Assembly (NCBI GenBank): GCA_009829735.1
Contig: CM020618.1
Span: 2,168,882 to 2,232,881, forward strand
DNA: 64,000 bases
Reading direction: 5' to 3'
DNA from: Pyropia yezoensis
Taxonomy: Eukaryota; Rhodophyta; Bangiophyceae; Bangiales; Bangiaceae
The translations under genes and the position numbers were made by a program. Below, one piece after another: positions 42,389 through 52,650 of the stretch. Numbering within the stretch: the stretch's first letter is position 1; each line of letters begins with the position of its first letter. The notes beneath the pieces were generated by a model, which ran no database searches, was not told the origin of the DNA, and saw only the letters and a list, made by a program, of their open reading frames with translations.

Positions 42389-42516
42389 ACAGGGTGTCCA
42401 GGCGGCTACCGGTTGAGCAGGTAACCGCCGTCTTTTCTCCCGGCACGCAAGGGGAGAACAGGTAGAAGTACCCTGCCGTCGGAGATTCGGGAAGACACTT
42501 GGGGAGAGCGCCTGCC

Positions 42517-44277
42517 CTACTCGTTTCCCGGGTCCGAGGAGTCCTTAGAGGTTTCGGTCTCCAGGTCAAAGTCCGTAGGAGCTTCCCTTGCCAGAGCCTC
42601 CGTGATGCTCTGTAAGGTTGCCACTCGGATTGCGTGTAACTGTGCCTGGTCCATCTTGGAGGGTGCTCGCCGGTCAGCCCAGTTGACCGCCTTTGCAAAC
42701 ACCAGTCCTTGACGCTTGAGTTTCTCCTGGAGGTCCTTGGGAATGGTCGGGCACTGGTAGGACATGTGATCCTCCTTCTGGCACAGCCAACAAGACCGGA
42801 ACCGCTGGTTCTTGACTTGCTTGGGGGCGACCAGGGATGGTTGCTCCTTAGAAACGAAGCCGCCCCACTTGTCCCCTGACCCCATGGGTGAGGCCTCGCC
42901 AACTGCGAGTACTGGTACAGGGCTATCACCTCCCTTATACTTGTCGGGTCCGGGTCGAACTCGCGACAACGGCTTGGGAGTTGATACCATGGGAGCTTGG
43001 AGGGCCCTGGCTTGCCGGTACTTGCCCTGGGTGTAGGCCATCAACTGCTGGAAGGTATGTTCTTGATGTTCCTGGTTGTAGTTCTCCGCATCCACTTGAA
43101 GATATTCAGGAAGCCTTTCCGAGAAGATCATCTTGAGCCTGTCCTCAGGGTAAACGTTGCCACAAGCATCGCTCATCTCCCGGACACGACGGGCGAACGC
43201 CTCTGGAGTCTCTTGTCTTTCCATGGTTGTCCGGTTCAGCCTGCCGACTGCTTCACGCAGAGAGTCCGCGTCAGCGTAGTTGGACAGGAGCCAGTTGACC
43301 GCCTCCGGATAACTCGCGACGGTACGTCCGACAATGTGTCCGGCAGAGTCTGGTAGAACCTGTGCAAACCGCTGTTCCGCTTCTCCGGTCATGAAGTTAA
43401 CCAGGAGGTAGAGAGCCTTGCCCTCGGACACATCGTTGTCATTGCATGCCTTGACAAACCGGCGCAGGAAGGCAAAGATAAGCGCCGGTCTCTTCCCGGA
43501 AAACTTAGGATGTCCCCCGAAGCTCGGCTGCATTCGCCGGTTCAGGGACGCCATCTTCTTGGCCATCTTCCGGGTGTAACCTTGGTCTTGGTTCTCCAGC
43601 CGGTAGTTACCCCAATACGTGACCTTGTTCAGGGTGGCATCTCCCACTTGGTGGGCAGGGAAGTCAAACTCGACTAGCCCGCGCCGGGTGGGACCGGGAG
43701 ATGCATCCCAATCATATCCCCCCTCAGAGCTGGAGGAACTGGTCTCGCTGGTGCTAGAGCGACGGCGATGACGCCGACGCCTTCGGCTGCTCCGGTTACC
43801 GGTCTTGGAGCTCCCCGCCCCATAGGATGCAAGGGGAAGAAAAGCTTGGCCGGTCCCAGGAGTCGAGGTCTCAGGGAGACCCGTAGAACCAGTCACAACG
43901 GTGCCTCTGGCATCGCTAGTGCCCACAGGAAGAGGTGTATACACCCAGCTGCCATGTGTGGGTCCAGGAGTAAACACACCAGGTGCTATCCCTGGAGGTT
44001 GAGGAGTAGAACCGACAGGAGGGAGACGTCTGCTGCGAGCGGACTCAAACGCCGTTGACCCCGGGGTGGCTCCCACAGGAGGAACAGCCGGAGGAACGGG
44101 AGCAGGTGGTGCTTGGCCGCCTGTGGACTCCAGTCCGCTACCGGATGTCACACCCAGGTCTGCTTCACCCGTAGGGAGAACGCCGGGTTGGGCACCGTCT
44201 CCCGCGGTGACCAGGGATGCGTCAAGGGACGCGGGGTCTACCCCTTCGGGCACCGTCGTGCCAGGAAGGGTAGCCAT
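42517..44277 (-). CDS. gag: Gag of element B, copy 2, intact
   Basis: 586 aa from ATG 44277 (MATLPGTTVPEGVD). Pro/Thr/Gly-rich N-terminus, a Ser/Arg stretch, then the capsid-like helical domain (around KFSGKRPALIFAFLRRF to RMIFSERLPEYL), and one zinc knuckle CWLCQKEDHMSYQC (C-x2-C-x4-H-x4-C) near residue 500. The stop is about 130 bp before the pol frame, which is in another phase. Structural protein of the virus-like particle, binding element RNA. Confidence 0.88.
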   Translation of the reverse strand: MATLPGTTVPEGVDPASLDASLVTAGDGAQPGVLPTGEADLGVTSGSGLESTGGQAPPAPVPPAVPPVGATPGSTAFESARSRRLPPVGSTPQPPGIAPGVFTPGPTHGSWVYTPLPVGTSDARGTVVTGSTGLPETSTPGTGQAFLPLASYGAGSSKTGNRSSRRRRRHRRRSSTSETSSSSSEGGYDWDASPGPTRRGLVEFDFPAHQVGDATLNKVTYWGNYRLENQDQGYTRKMAKKMASLNRRMQPSFGGHPKFSGKRPALIFAFLRRFVKACNDNDVSEGKALYLLVNFMTGEAEQRFAQVLPDSAGHIVGRTVASYPEAVNWLLSNYADADSLREAVGRLNRTTMERQETPEAFARRVREMSDACGNVYPEDRLKMIFSERLPEYLQVDAENYNQEHQEHTFQQLMAYTQGKYRQARALQAPMVSTPKPLSRVRPGPDKYKGGDSPVPVLAVGEASPMGSGDKWGGFVSKEQPSLVAPKQVKNQRFRSCWLCQKEDHMSYQCPTIPKDLQEKLKRQGLVFAKAVNWADRRAPSKMDQAQLHAIRVATLQSITEALAREAPTDFDLETETSKDSSDPGNE

Positions 44278-44467
44278 GTTGGTCTCTTGACAGCCACAGT
44301 CCAGTTGCCTGCGTGTCCAAAGATCGCCAGACCACAAGAGAGGGGTTGGAGAGCCAGGAATGGGATTCCCGTGAACGGGTGCCAATAATTCCCAAACCAC
44401 AGAAAAAGACAGAACAGGAACAACCCAACCGCTGCTCCCAAATGTCTCTTCTCAAACACTCCAATCA

Positions 44468-44485
44468 TCCCCTGCTGCTCCACCA
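44468..44485 (-). promoter_or_regulatory. Primer-binding site of element B copy 2
   Basis: Minus strand TGGTGGAGCAGCAGGGGA, four bases from LTR 3. Confidence 0.8.
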
Positions 44486-44489
44486 AATA

Positions 44490-45060
44490 TGTGGTATAAA
44501 ACTCGATCCTCTCAGACACGTGTCAATATCCCTCGGGGGAAAGGGACAGGTAACACAGAAAGGGGAACTACGAGAATGGTATGCCTGTTGCCTCACGTGC
44601 CTGCTCGCAGAGCAAACAGATACGCACGGTAGTGCACACGGGGAAGAGGAAAGCAAACGCGCAGTTGTCTTTTTCCTGAGGGCGCGGGCCAAGGGCGCCT
44701 CGCTGTCCCTCTTAACGTGCATCTGGGGGAGCCTCGGCACGTTGGCCAGGTAGCCCCCCCATACCCCCGAGTGGCCCCGACCCGAGTCTAACCTCGTCAG
44801 GTCGGGGGCCACTATCACTACTAATTCTATTCGCACTCACTAATCTCACACTCAAATTCTCTCAAATCAAGTCCCTCACAAGTATGCAAAAACCCATCAG
44901 CAATCCCTCTCTTACGTGTGGATAGCGTAGTCCACCGCATCCCAGTGCCGGGCACGGGCCACGGCCGCCAACCATCACCACACGGCGGGCGTGTTCTGGC
45001 ACCTGGTGCCCTCTGGTTGTAGTCCCGGGTCGGCGCCAAGTCGGGGCCAGGAATGCTACA
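44490..45060 (-). repeat. LTR 3 of element B (5' LTR)
   Basis: 571 bp, TGTGGTATAAAACTCG to GAATGCTACA, followed by the target duplication GGTCC. Confidence 0.93.
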
Positions 45061-45065
45061 GGTCC
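45061..45065. repeat. Target-site duplication of element B, right copy
   Basis: GGTCC, identical to 27115-27119. Confidence 0.85.
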
Positions 45066-48000
45066 GACGTCGTCCAGCGACTACTCGAAGGCTTCATAAA
45101 CGGATTCAGCCTCTGGAGATGCCGTTCTAGACAAGTCCGTCTGAACCGGTTGGGGACACCGGATTCCGGTTGGTCCTCCAGTCAGAAGCCGCCACGTGCG
45201 CTCATTTCAGCATGAAATGAAACTTGCTTGGGGATGGTCCCGCTGTCGCTGGTTGTGCTCTAAGCAGTCAATAGGACTGGATAGTTGGGTGGCCTGAGCT
45301 GACGATGGAGTCGTTTTAACTGAATATCAAGGTATTTTGGCCTCTGAGAATGCCACAACCCAGCGATTCTATTGGCTGTCACACGAGCAGCGTGGCATAG
45401 ATTTCTGCGCATGCTCTCTTCAATATTGATGGGTTCTGGGTACTTTGGTATGTACGATACATCGACAACGAGACTTTTATTTACTCAAACCCACTCACCG
45501 ACACCTACTTCACCCTCTCCTTCCTCCCCACCTCACCTTCTCACTACCATGCCTGCACCAGGGCCGCCTTACATCCCCCTCCCCACCCGCACCCTACCCC
45601 CTTTCTCACGCCTTGAGCTGCGCCGCCGTCGCCGCCTAGCGAAGACCACCCCGCTTGCCCCCCCTCCCCCCTCACACCGCTGCCCACCTCCCCCCCAGCC
45701 TCAGCCCTCCCTCACCTTCTCACTCCCAAGCCTGCACCAGTGCCGCCCTCCTCCCCCCCCATCCTCCTCATCTTGCCTTCCCTCGCATGCCTTCATCCAC
45801 GCCGTCATCGCCCCCCAGCTATCGCCAGACACTTACCCTCCCTCCACCCTCACTCCCATGCTTCTGCCCCGGCCACCACCACCGCACCACCAACTCGCAA
45901 CCCCTCAACACCCCCATACACCAGTCGCCCTGCTTCCCCTGCACCTCAGCGCCACGCCCCCCCTCCCCACGCCCGTCCTCAAGCTCGGCCTCACCGACAT
46001 CGTCCACGGGCGAGACGCCCGCCTCGCAGCGAGCCACGACGCCAACCTCAGCCGCTACGCCGACGCGACATGGCCGCCGGCATCGAGCACAAGCGCAGGG
46101 ACGTCTTGGACCGGGGGGAGAAGCGAGGGAGTAGAAGGACGCAAGGGCAAACCAAGGCAGGAACAAGAAAAGGGAGCGGGTGGGGCAGGCGGTGGCGGGG
46201 GCGAGGAGAGTTGCTATTGGGGGGGGGGAGGGGGGGGAGGGAGACCGGGGGGGGGGGTAGTAGCGACAGAGGGAAGGATGTAGCAGGGTATGACCGGGGA
46301 GGGTAGTGAACGTCAAGGGAGGGGGGCAACGGGCGACAAAGGCATGCGCGCGGAAGGCGGGTGCCATATATACGGCAAGAGCGGCCACTGGGTGACTGTT
46401 CATGCCAGACACCAGCCTCAGTTCCACCCCTGCCCGGGGGGGGGAGACGGCCGGGGGAGGGGTCGTGCCCCCGCAGGGAGGGGGAGGACGTACGGTCTGG
46501 GAGGGGACGACGCTCCTTGCACTTGGCAGACGCGCAAACCTCACCCCTTCCACGAAAAGCCTCTCCGCACCCTGCACCACGCACGGCGGCCCGCCGAATT
46601 ATGGTCGCTGGCGGCTTTGTCGAGTATCCTGGCCAATAAAATAGAGGTGACTCATCCGACAGTCAATATAACTAATCATCCAGCGTTTTTCCCGTAGGAG
46701 CTGTCAGTGACAGCCTGTCACGGGATTAGATGCAGCTGGGGCCGGGGCTGGCGCGCGGGCGTCCGCCCCTGGCCGGCGATGGGGCCTGGACGCGGCTGAC
46801 GGGGCGACATCGATGCTGGTGGGCGCGCTAAGGCATCTGGGGGGGGATGGCGACGGCGGTGGATGGGGTGATCGGCCCCCCCTCCACAGCGGTGACAGCG
46901 GCGGGAAGCCTAAAGGCTACCGCCGATGCCTTTGCCCCTGCTGCGGCGGAACGCACCGCCGCGGGTGCGGACGGCGGGAACGAGACGGGGACGGGCGTGG
47001 ACGCGGGAGCCGCGGAAGCGTTGGTGGCCGCCGCCGCGGTGCGGATAGGCGACGGTGGCGGCGAAGGCGGCGCCGGTGTCGTCGGCGGCTGTGGCGACGA
47101 CGGCGGCCGGCAGCGGTGGCCATGCTAGCATGCTTGGGGGAGGAGGGGGAGGTCTCTCCGCCGGCGTGATGCAGGGGGCGATTGGCGGTGGCGGTGAGAG
47201 GGGAGGGCGAGCTTGGACACGAACGGGTCGAGAGATGGTGGCAGCCCAGCTTTCAGCCTTCTGGCCAGGGGACGGAAGGGTGACGGGAGGAACCATCAAA
47301 AACCTGCCCGAGGCCCATTTGTTTTCTCAGAATCGACGCGACGTGGATCTCTCTTCTTACTTTCACTGTCCTTGTAAGAAAATGTAACAGCAGTATCCCT
47401 GGGAATGTATTGGCTGAAGGTAAGAAACTCTTGATGTGGCTGAGAATCGTCGAGAGTGGTCGCTCAAGTCCATTCATCACCTATCCATAGAGATGTAGAT
47501 ATTCACAGGTATGTAAGAGACATCATGACATGTGGCGGCTTATCGTGCGTCCCGCAAAAAGTGGACGTGCATGGGTCGCGCAGTCTGAGTTTGATTGGTC
47601 GAGTGGCCGATGTTTGACATGATCACGACACGAGCACGTTTACTTTTCACGGGACGCACTATACTATAAATCGAACTCTCATTCTACTTGAGGTCGGACG
47701 AACGAGATGTCCCCATCCAGTCGGAGAATCGGAGGGCGGTCCGACTCGGGGCGACCCGGTCGGATCCGACAAGTCCAACCGACCCCCCCCCGTTTTGACG
47801 CTTGAGAAAGGGGTGTGGGGGGGGGCGACTTTAAGTCCATGATTTTGCTCGCCCGCAGACGCGGGATTTTAGAAGTTCAGCGGCCCATGTGGCTGCCCCA
47901 TGGGCTGGTGCGCAAAATCGAGGAGGGCAAACCCCACGTCGGGCGAGCATAGCGCGCGTCCACGCCCGTCGGACTGCCCGTCGGAGTGGCGCGCGCGGGA

Positions 48001-49075
48001 GCGCTGCTGCCGGTCGTCGCCGCCGCGAACCCTCCCCGCCAACGTCCCCGCCGCCCCGCAAACGCAACGCTCGCCGGTCGCGCCGACCGAGCGCGGGGAC
48101 GCGCGCGCGGGCTTTGGGCCCGTAGCGCGGGAGCCCCCTGACCCCACCATTCTGCAGGCCTCTCCGTGCCGGCGCCGCCCCCCCGATGTGCCCGCCTTGG
48201 CACCCGGCCAACCCCCCTACCCCGCCTCGTCTACGGGCGCGCGTGGCGGCCAAGGGGGCCATGAGGCTGTCGCACGGCCGGCAGGACCGGGGGTGGCCGT
48301 GCGGCTCACTTTACTGTGGCCCACACCACACCGCCTGGGCCTTGGTCTTGACATCCCTTTCACGCAGAGGCTCGCGGCACCGCCACTGGCTGGCACGTGC
48401 CGGCCGTGCTTGGGTGGGCCAGCTGCGCGCCTTGGCCCGTGGGCGGGGCCGCCCGAGAGACTGGGGCAAGAGGCCGTGGCAGGGAGTGCTCCTGCGTCGA
48501 GGAGGGGTCGCAACCGGGGGGGCTCGCCGACAGGGACCGTCGGGAGGGTCCCTAACGGCGCTGCGAGCGTCGGTGCTGTCGGCGTAAGTGGAGGGGGGCG
48601 CGCGCTTCTGGGGGTGCGCGGCTGTCCGGGTTCTTCGAGGCGTGTGCGGTTGGAGGACGGCAGAGACCGGTTGAGTCATATCGGTCGCCGCGTGTGGCGG
48701 CCCTGACAACCACATCCCCCTTCTGGTGGCCCGCTCGAGCCGCTGTCGCTGCAGCCTTACTCGATCGGCCTGCCACGGTGACCATCGCCGGCTCTCCCGA
48801 ACATGTCGCTTCGCGGCGTCCCTTCGGGAAGCACTGTCGAGCCTGACACCGATTTGGGCATTGTCGTCGCAGGGCGGGTCGCCCTTCACGTCTCTCCATC
48901 GGATTGTGCCGGGAACGGGAATGGTCGAGCAGGTGGCGCGGAGCGCCCCCGCGGCGCCCGCTCCCGCCGCCGCCTTCGGGTGGCAACCGTAGGCGCATCA
49001 ACCGCTGCTGCTGGGCCTGCGCGCGGAGGCGGGAGTGGGCAGCCCCCATACGTCAGCCAGCACGCCGTCGCAGCC
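45066..49075. other. Low-complexity intergenic DNA, no firmly supported gene
   Basis: 45480-45960 is a pyrimidine-rich, Pro/Ser-coding tract containing a diverged direct repeat (CACCTTCTCACTACCATGCC at about 45531 and a close copy at about 45711). 46200-46260 is G-run DNA. 46800-47130 is GGC/GCG-rich and open on both strands. 47520-47830 is less biased, with an isolated TATAAAT near 47664. 47850-48700 is again GC-rich and open in many frames. Nothing in it resembles a known protein. Confidence 0.5.
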
Positions 49076-50080
49076 ATGGACGATTCTTCGGCTCCGATTG
49101 AGACGGACGTGGCGCCTCTCCCGTTGCCCACCCCCGGGACTGAGCTCGCTGACCCCGGCTTAACGCCCAGCTCGGCGGGGGCCTCTGCGCGACCGCCACC
49201 TGCTGAGCCCCCGAGAGGTGACCTGTTGGTCGCTCCGGTCGTGCGCCTCCATGGCGGCCATACGGGTGAGCCGGTTGGCGAGCGGTCGGCCGGGTTTCTC
49301 CAGTTTGTGGACGGCGTTGAGGCGTACACGCACCGCAACCTCGTTGCGCGCTTATTTGTCAACAAGCCCGAAATTGGTGGCCGGCTCATCCGGATGGGCT
49401 CTCTCTACTCGTCTGTCCAGCGCGGGGGAGACACGCCGGGAGCGACAGCGGCCAACGTGCGACCCCCGCCTGGGGACGCGCGGACACCTCCAGAGCGGGA
49501 ACGAGACAGCGCCGCGTACGTGCACATGGTGGCGCTGGCTAACTACTCTCGTGGGCTCGGCCTGTCCTTGATCAACACGCAGGCTGTGGTGGTCCAGGCG
49601 CTGCACCTCGCAGAAAAGGGTAACCACGCTCTTGTCGGGACTGTAACCAGTGTGGTGCGGAACCACTGGCTTCAACACACCTTGAGCGCCACCAACAAGG
49701 GCAGCAAGACAACGATCAACAACTACAGCGGTGCCGTAGCCGCCTTTTGCCGCTGGGCCGCGGAAAAGCATGGCGATGACATAAGAGTCAGGAGCCGGCG
49801 TGACCGGTCACTGTTCCAGGGAGGTAAACGCACCGTACGTGCGCCGCGGCAGCAGGAACTGCGGCTGCGGCAGCGATTGTGGAAGTGGCGAGCTACAGAA
49901 GGCGGGACAGACAGACACCACTGCTGCATCGCAAGCCAGTGGCACCCCAGCAGGGTGGGCCCACAAGGTATTGAACGGGTCGCTGGTGCGACAATCAGGG
50001 AAGCTGACTCTGCTGGCCGCCTCAGACCCCGGCCGGCTCGAAGTTCTCAGAAATATGACCTTCTAGCGGCAGCGCGTTGA
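49076..50080 (+). CDS. Hypothetical protein, possible recombinase-like N-terminal fold
   Basis: 334 codons from ATG 49076 (MDDSSAPIETDV); the frame is open upstream to 48803. A Pro-rich N-terminus, then non-repetitive text: GFLQFVDGVEAYTHRNLVAR, YVHMVALANYSRGLGLSLI, VRNHWLQHTLSATNKG and SKTTINNYSGAVAAFCRWAAE. The last segment resembles the SAM-like core-binding domain of tyrosine recombinases, as in Crypton-type elements, but no catalytic domain with R-H-R-Y follows, so this is only a hint. The last 80 codons are less convincing and may be past a frameshift. Confidence 0.4.
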   Translation: MDDSSAPIETDVAPLPLPTPGTELADPGLTPSSAGASARPPPAEPPRGDLLVAPVVRLHGGHTGEPVGERSAGFLQFVDGVEAYTHRNLVARLFVNKPEIGGRLIRMGSLYSSVQRGGDTPGATAANVRPPPGDARTPPERERDSAAYVHMVALANYSRGLGLSLINTQAVVVQALHLAEKGNHALVGTVTSVVRNHWLQHTLSATNKGSKTTINNYSGAVAAFCRWAAEKHGDDIRVRSRRDRSLFQGGKRTVRAPRQQELRLRQRLWKWRATEGGTDRHHCCIASQWHPSRVGPQGIERVAGATIREADSAGRLRPRPARSSQKYDLLAAAR

Positions 50081-50287
50081 CGCGGCAACTGGACTGCGCT
50101 GGTCGTCAGAGAGAGAGACCAGTCCTGATCAGCATGACTCGCAGCTGGCCCCATTCTGCATCAGCACTTGGTTGTAGGGACGTGTGCTGTGCTCCCTACT
50201 CGAGCGGTGTCGTTCGAAGGGGAGGAGGAACGGGAATTTACGGTTCTCTTGGATGGGCGAAACCGCGAGACAGCGTCACGTGTTCAG

Positions 50288-50470
50288 TGAGAGAAGAATG
50301 CAGGGGGAGCTTTTGATCTGATTGGGTGTGAGATGACAGCCCGCTACGGGATTCTCGAGATACGGTTGCGAGCACGTGGTGCGCCTTCAGTTCATTTGGC
50401 GCCTGTGATGAGAGAAGAATGCACGTGCTGTGCCTTGAGCTCATTGGGCAGGCCGGGTGAGAGAAGAATG
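50288..50470 (+). repeat. 50-bp repeats, left cluster (worn)
   Basis: TGAGAGAAGAATG occurs at 50288, 50409 and 50458, with degenerate units between. Units include CACGTG-like and ATTGGG (inverted CCAAT) cores. The same family forms a regular array at 53628. Confidence 0.75.
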
Positions 50471-50505
50471 CCTGTACGCACACGTGCACGTGTGCGTACA
50501 GGCAT
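50468..50505. repeat. Perfect 38-bp palindrome
   Basis: ATGCCTGTACGCACACGTG followed directly by its reverse complement, with no loop. It begins inside the last 50-bp repeat unit of the left cluster. Confidence 0.9.
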
Positions 50506-51318
50506 GCATCCTTCAACCCCCCCCCCCCCCCCGATTGGCACGCAGCTTGCTCTGCCCCTTTGCCCGCCTCACTGCCTCCGGCCACCCTCGCGCCCCCCAC
50601 CACTCTCGCTTTCCCCCCCGCCATCCTGCTCGCTCTCCTCGCCCTGTCCTGATCACTGGCCCTCCCGCCCTTCTCAATCTGCTCCACGGCACCTCCCGCG
50701 GACAGCTCCGTTCCCTTCGAACTTCCTGCTCACTGGCCCTCCCCCCCATCCTGGTCGCCACGATCGCTCCGGGGGACACCCTCTCCCCTTTCGGTCTTCG
50801 ACTTCGCCTCACTTACAGCCCCCCCCCGCCTTCTTCCTCCACCTTGTTCGGCCCGGTCCTCGCCAACGTCCCTCTGAGGCTCGCGCCCAGGCTGTTTTTG
50901 CGTTTCTTCGCGTCCCCCTCTCTTAGAAAACCCACAACAAGGCTCCAGGTTGCCCTTGAATCACCGCCGGAATGGAGCTGTACGTGGAGGGCATAAGTCA
51001 TTAAAACGTGCGCGCGCATGCGAAGAAGCCCATCGCAATGCATGGAGGATCGTCCAACATGCCCACCGTGACTGCCGGCATCATCGTCGCCGCCACGCGG
51101 ATGCTTAAAAAACCGGCCAGGTCATCGCTATGGTCGCCACAGACCTTGGCCATCCTGCCCACCGACTTCTTTTCTCACATTACAGCCTTGGTGGCGACTC
51201 CGAACAACAGGGAAAATGCTTAGTTGAGGAGCCTCCCGGGCACCGGAACATCTGCGGCCCATAGCGAGCACTCGCCTTTCTCTTTGATTGCACAACAAGC
51301 GAAGAAGAAGAGCGCAAT

Positions 51319-52338
51319 TTACTTTTCTCTATAACAGAGAATACCAGTGTCCAGAAGCGCATCCAGGTCAAGGGTCTTCGTCCCTCTCTTCACAAAAGTT
51401 GAGGCGACAAGGTAGGCATGCATACGCCAGTGGTTCAGACGGGAGCCATTGGCAGCTCCGGCATGGATAGCATCACCCCGAAACACGACAATGTACCCAG
51501 GAGGAATAGGGAGATCAACCGCTTCATCCAATCTGGCAGTCCCTCAAGGCAGGCGGGGTCCAGGCCACATTGGAAACGTAGTGGCGGGTAAAAATGACAA
51601 AAGAGCCCCCAACACCCTCGGCGCGTCCCTCACGCGCTTCCAATCTCAGACGTCAGTGTGCGCATTCTGCTGAGGAGCTCCAGCCGGGGAGCAGAGCAAG
51701 ACGTGAAGCACACTTGCGCAGCTCATGCCGAGCACGCCACCCAGCAATCGGCTCAACTCAATAATAGAGGTAATGGCCGCTCGAACTCCAGGGAGCACAG
51801 CAGCGGCTTTCCCAGCGTCCCGCGTCGCCACGTCCTCCACATACGCGATACCACTCTCAGAGAGCGCCAGCTGCCGCCGGGAGGTGTCCCCACGGCCTCG
51901 CACACGCACCGCCTCTGCCGCAGAGGAGGTGTTCTCTACGACTGTCATGCGGGAGGGGCTCATGGCCGAAACCTCTTGTGCCAAGGCTCTCATGTGCGCT
52001 GCCGGCATCCCGCCCGCGAAGACCAAAACGCCCGCCCCTTCCCGTACGAGCGCACGGCGCACACTGCTTGCCGCCCCCCCCCGCGCCCATGCGTCGGCTG
52101 CCGGGCCAAGTTCAAGCGTCATCATCCTCTTGGAGCACTTCAAGGAATGCAGCACAATGCGAGTGTGCTCAGCGAATCCGACTGGTGGCAGGCGAGCCAG
52201 AGCGGCTCGCAGGGGGTCGGCGCTAGCGCCTAAACTGGCGGTAAACGATGCAGCCAACGTAACCGGCTGGCCACTGATACCACGGCCTTTTTCGATACCA
52301 GTGCGCTCTTCCGTCACGGCCCGGGTGGCACAAGCCAC
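51319..52338 (-). pseudogene. 2-oxoglutarate/Fe(II)-dioxygenase-like gene 1, two in-frame TGA
   Basis: Right-to-left frame whose C-terminal half looks like a 2OG-Fe(II) oxygenase: the HxD iron-binding pair in QQNAHTD (about 51655), then IPPGYIVVFRGDAIHAG with the distal His, and Arg/His further on (RLNHWRMHAY). TGA at 51646-51648 (Arg in gene 2) and at 51544-51546 interrupt the same phase. The N-terminal part (52338-51700) aligns with gene 2 (AWARGGAASSVRRAL against AWALGGAASSVSREL). Such enzymes hydroxylate or demethylate substrates using 2-oxoglutarate; the substrate here is unknown. The start is uncertain. Nearest kin in the window is 54980-57710. Confidence 0.65.
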
Positions 52339-52371
52339 TCTGGGGGCAGTGGCGTCGACTTGTCGTGGGAG

Positions 52372-52650
52372 ATGGCGCTAGATGAGCACGCGCTCGGTAG
52401 CAGCACGCGCATCTCTCTCCGTGAAGCGGACCAACACTTTGGGTCCCTGTGGCGGCTGCTGGAGCCGGACAGCAAGGAGAAGAAGAGATTGACGGGACTG
52501 TAGAGCAGACGCCTGCTGCTCTACCGGGCCTTCGAGAAGGAGTACGCAAAGCACGGCCGTTGAGGTTGCGGGTGTGCTTTCGTTGCTCAAGCGGAAGTTA
52601 CCAGACAGCCGCCGCGCCAAGGACGTCATCAAGGCGATGGCAATTGCGTA
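52372..52650 (+). pseudogene. Fragment of an unidentified protein gene
   Basis: From ATG 52372: ISLREADQHFGSLWRLLEP, then TAG at 52501-52503, then LLLYRAFEKEYAKHGR, a stop, and in another phase VLSLLKRKLPDSRRAKDVI. The charged, non-repetitive text looks like decayed coding sequence, head-to-head with the dioxygenase-like gene. No family recognised. Confidence 0.35.

Larger units (their letters stand above)
27120..45060 (-). mobile_element. Tandem pair of Ty3/gypsy chromovirus B copies sharing a middle LTR
   Basis: Structure LTR - internal - LTR - internal - LTR. The second copy repeats the first with an offset of about 8.29 kb (for example pol ends at 30138 and 38431). The middle LTR runs into exactly 500 Ns at 36324-36823, which stand for about 1.28 kb judging from copy 1. 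Gag-pol read right to left, and an extra ORF reads left to right. Pol is open in copy 1 and gag in copy 2. This is a recent element, since the outer LTRs are nearly identical. Confidence 0.9.

Noticed and set aside
45372-46283. 303-codon Pro/Ser-rich + frame
   Set aside because: Pyrimidine-run low complexity, with two other overlapping open frames.
7703-52338. TGA recoded as an amino acid (selenocysteine or altered code)
   Set aside because: Other good frames end at TGA (Fanzor at 22110, element A aORF at 12738), and the internal TGAs lie in decayed elements where CGA mutation is simpler.
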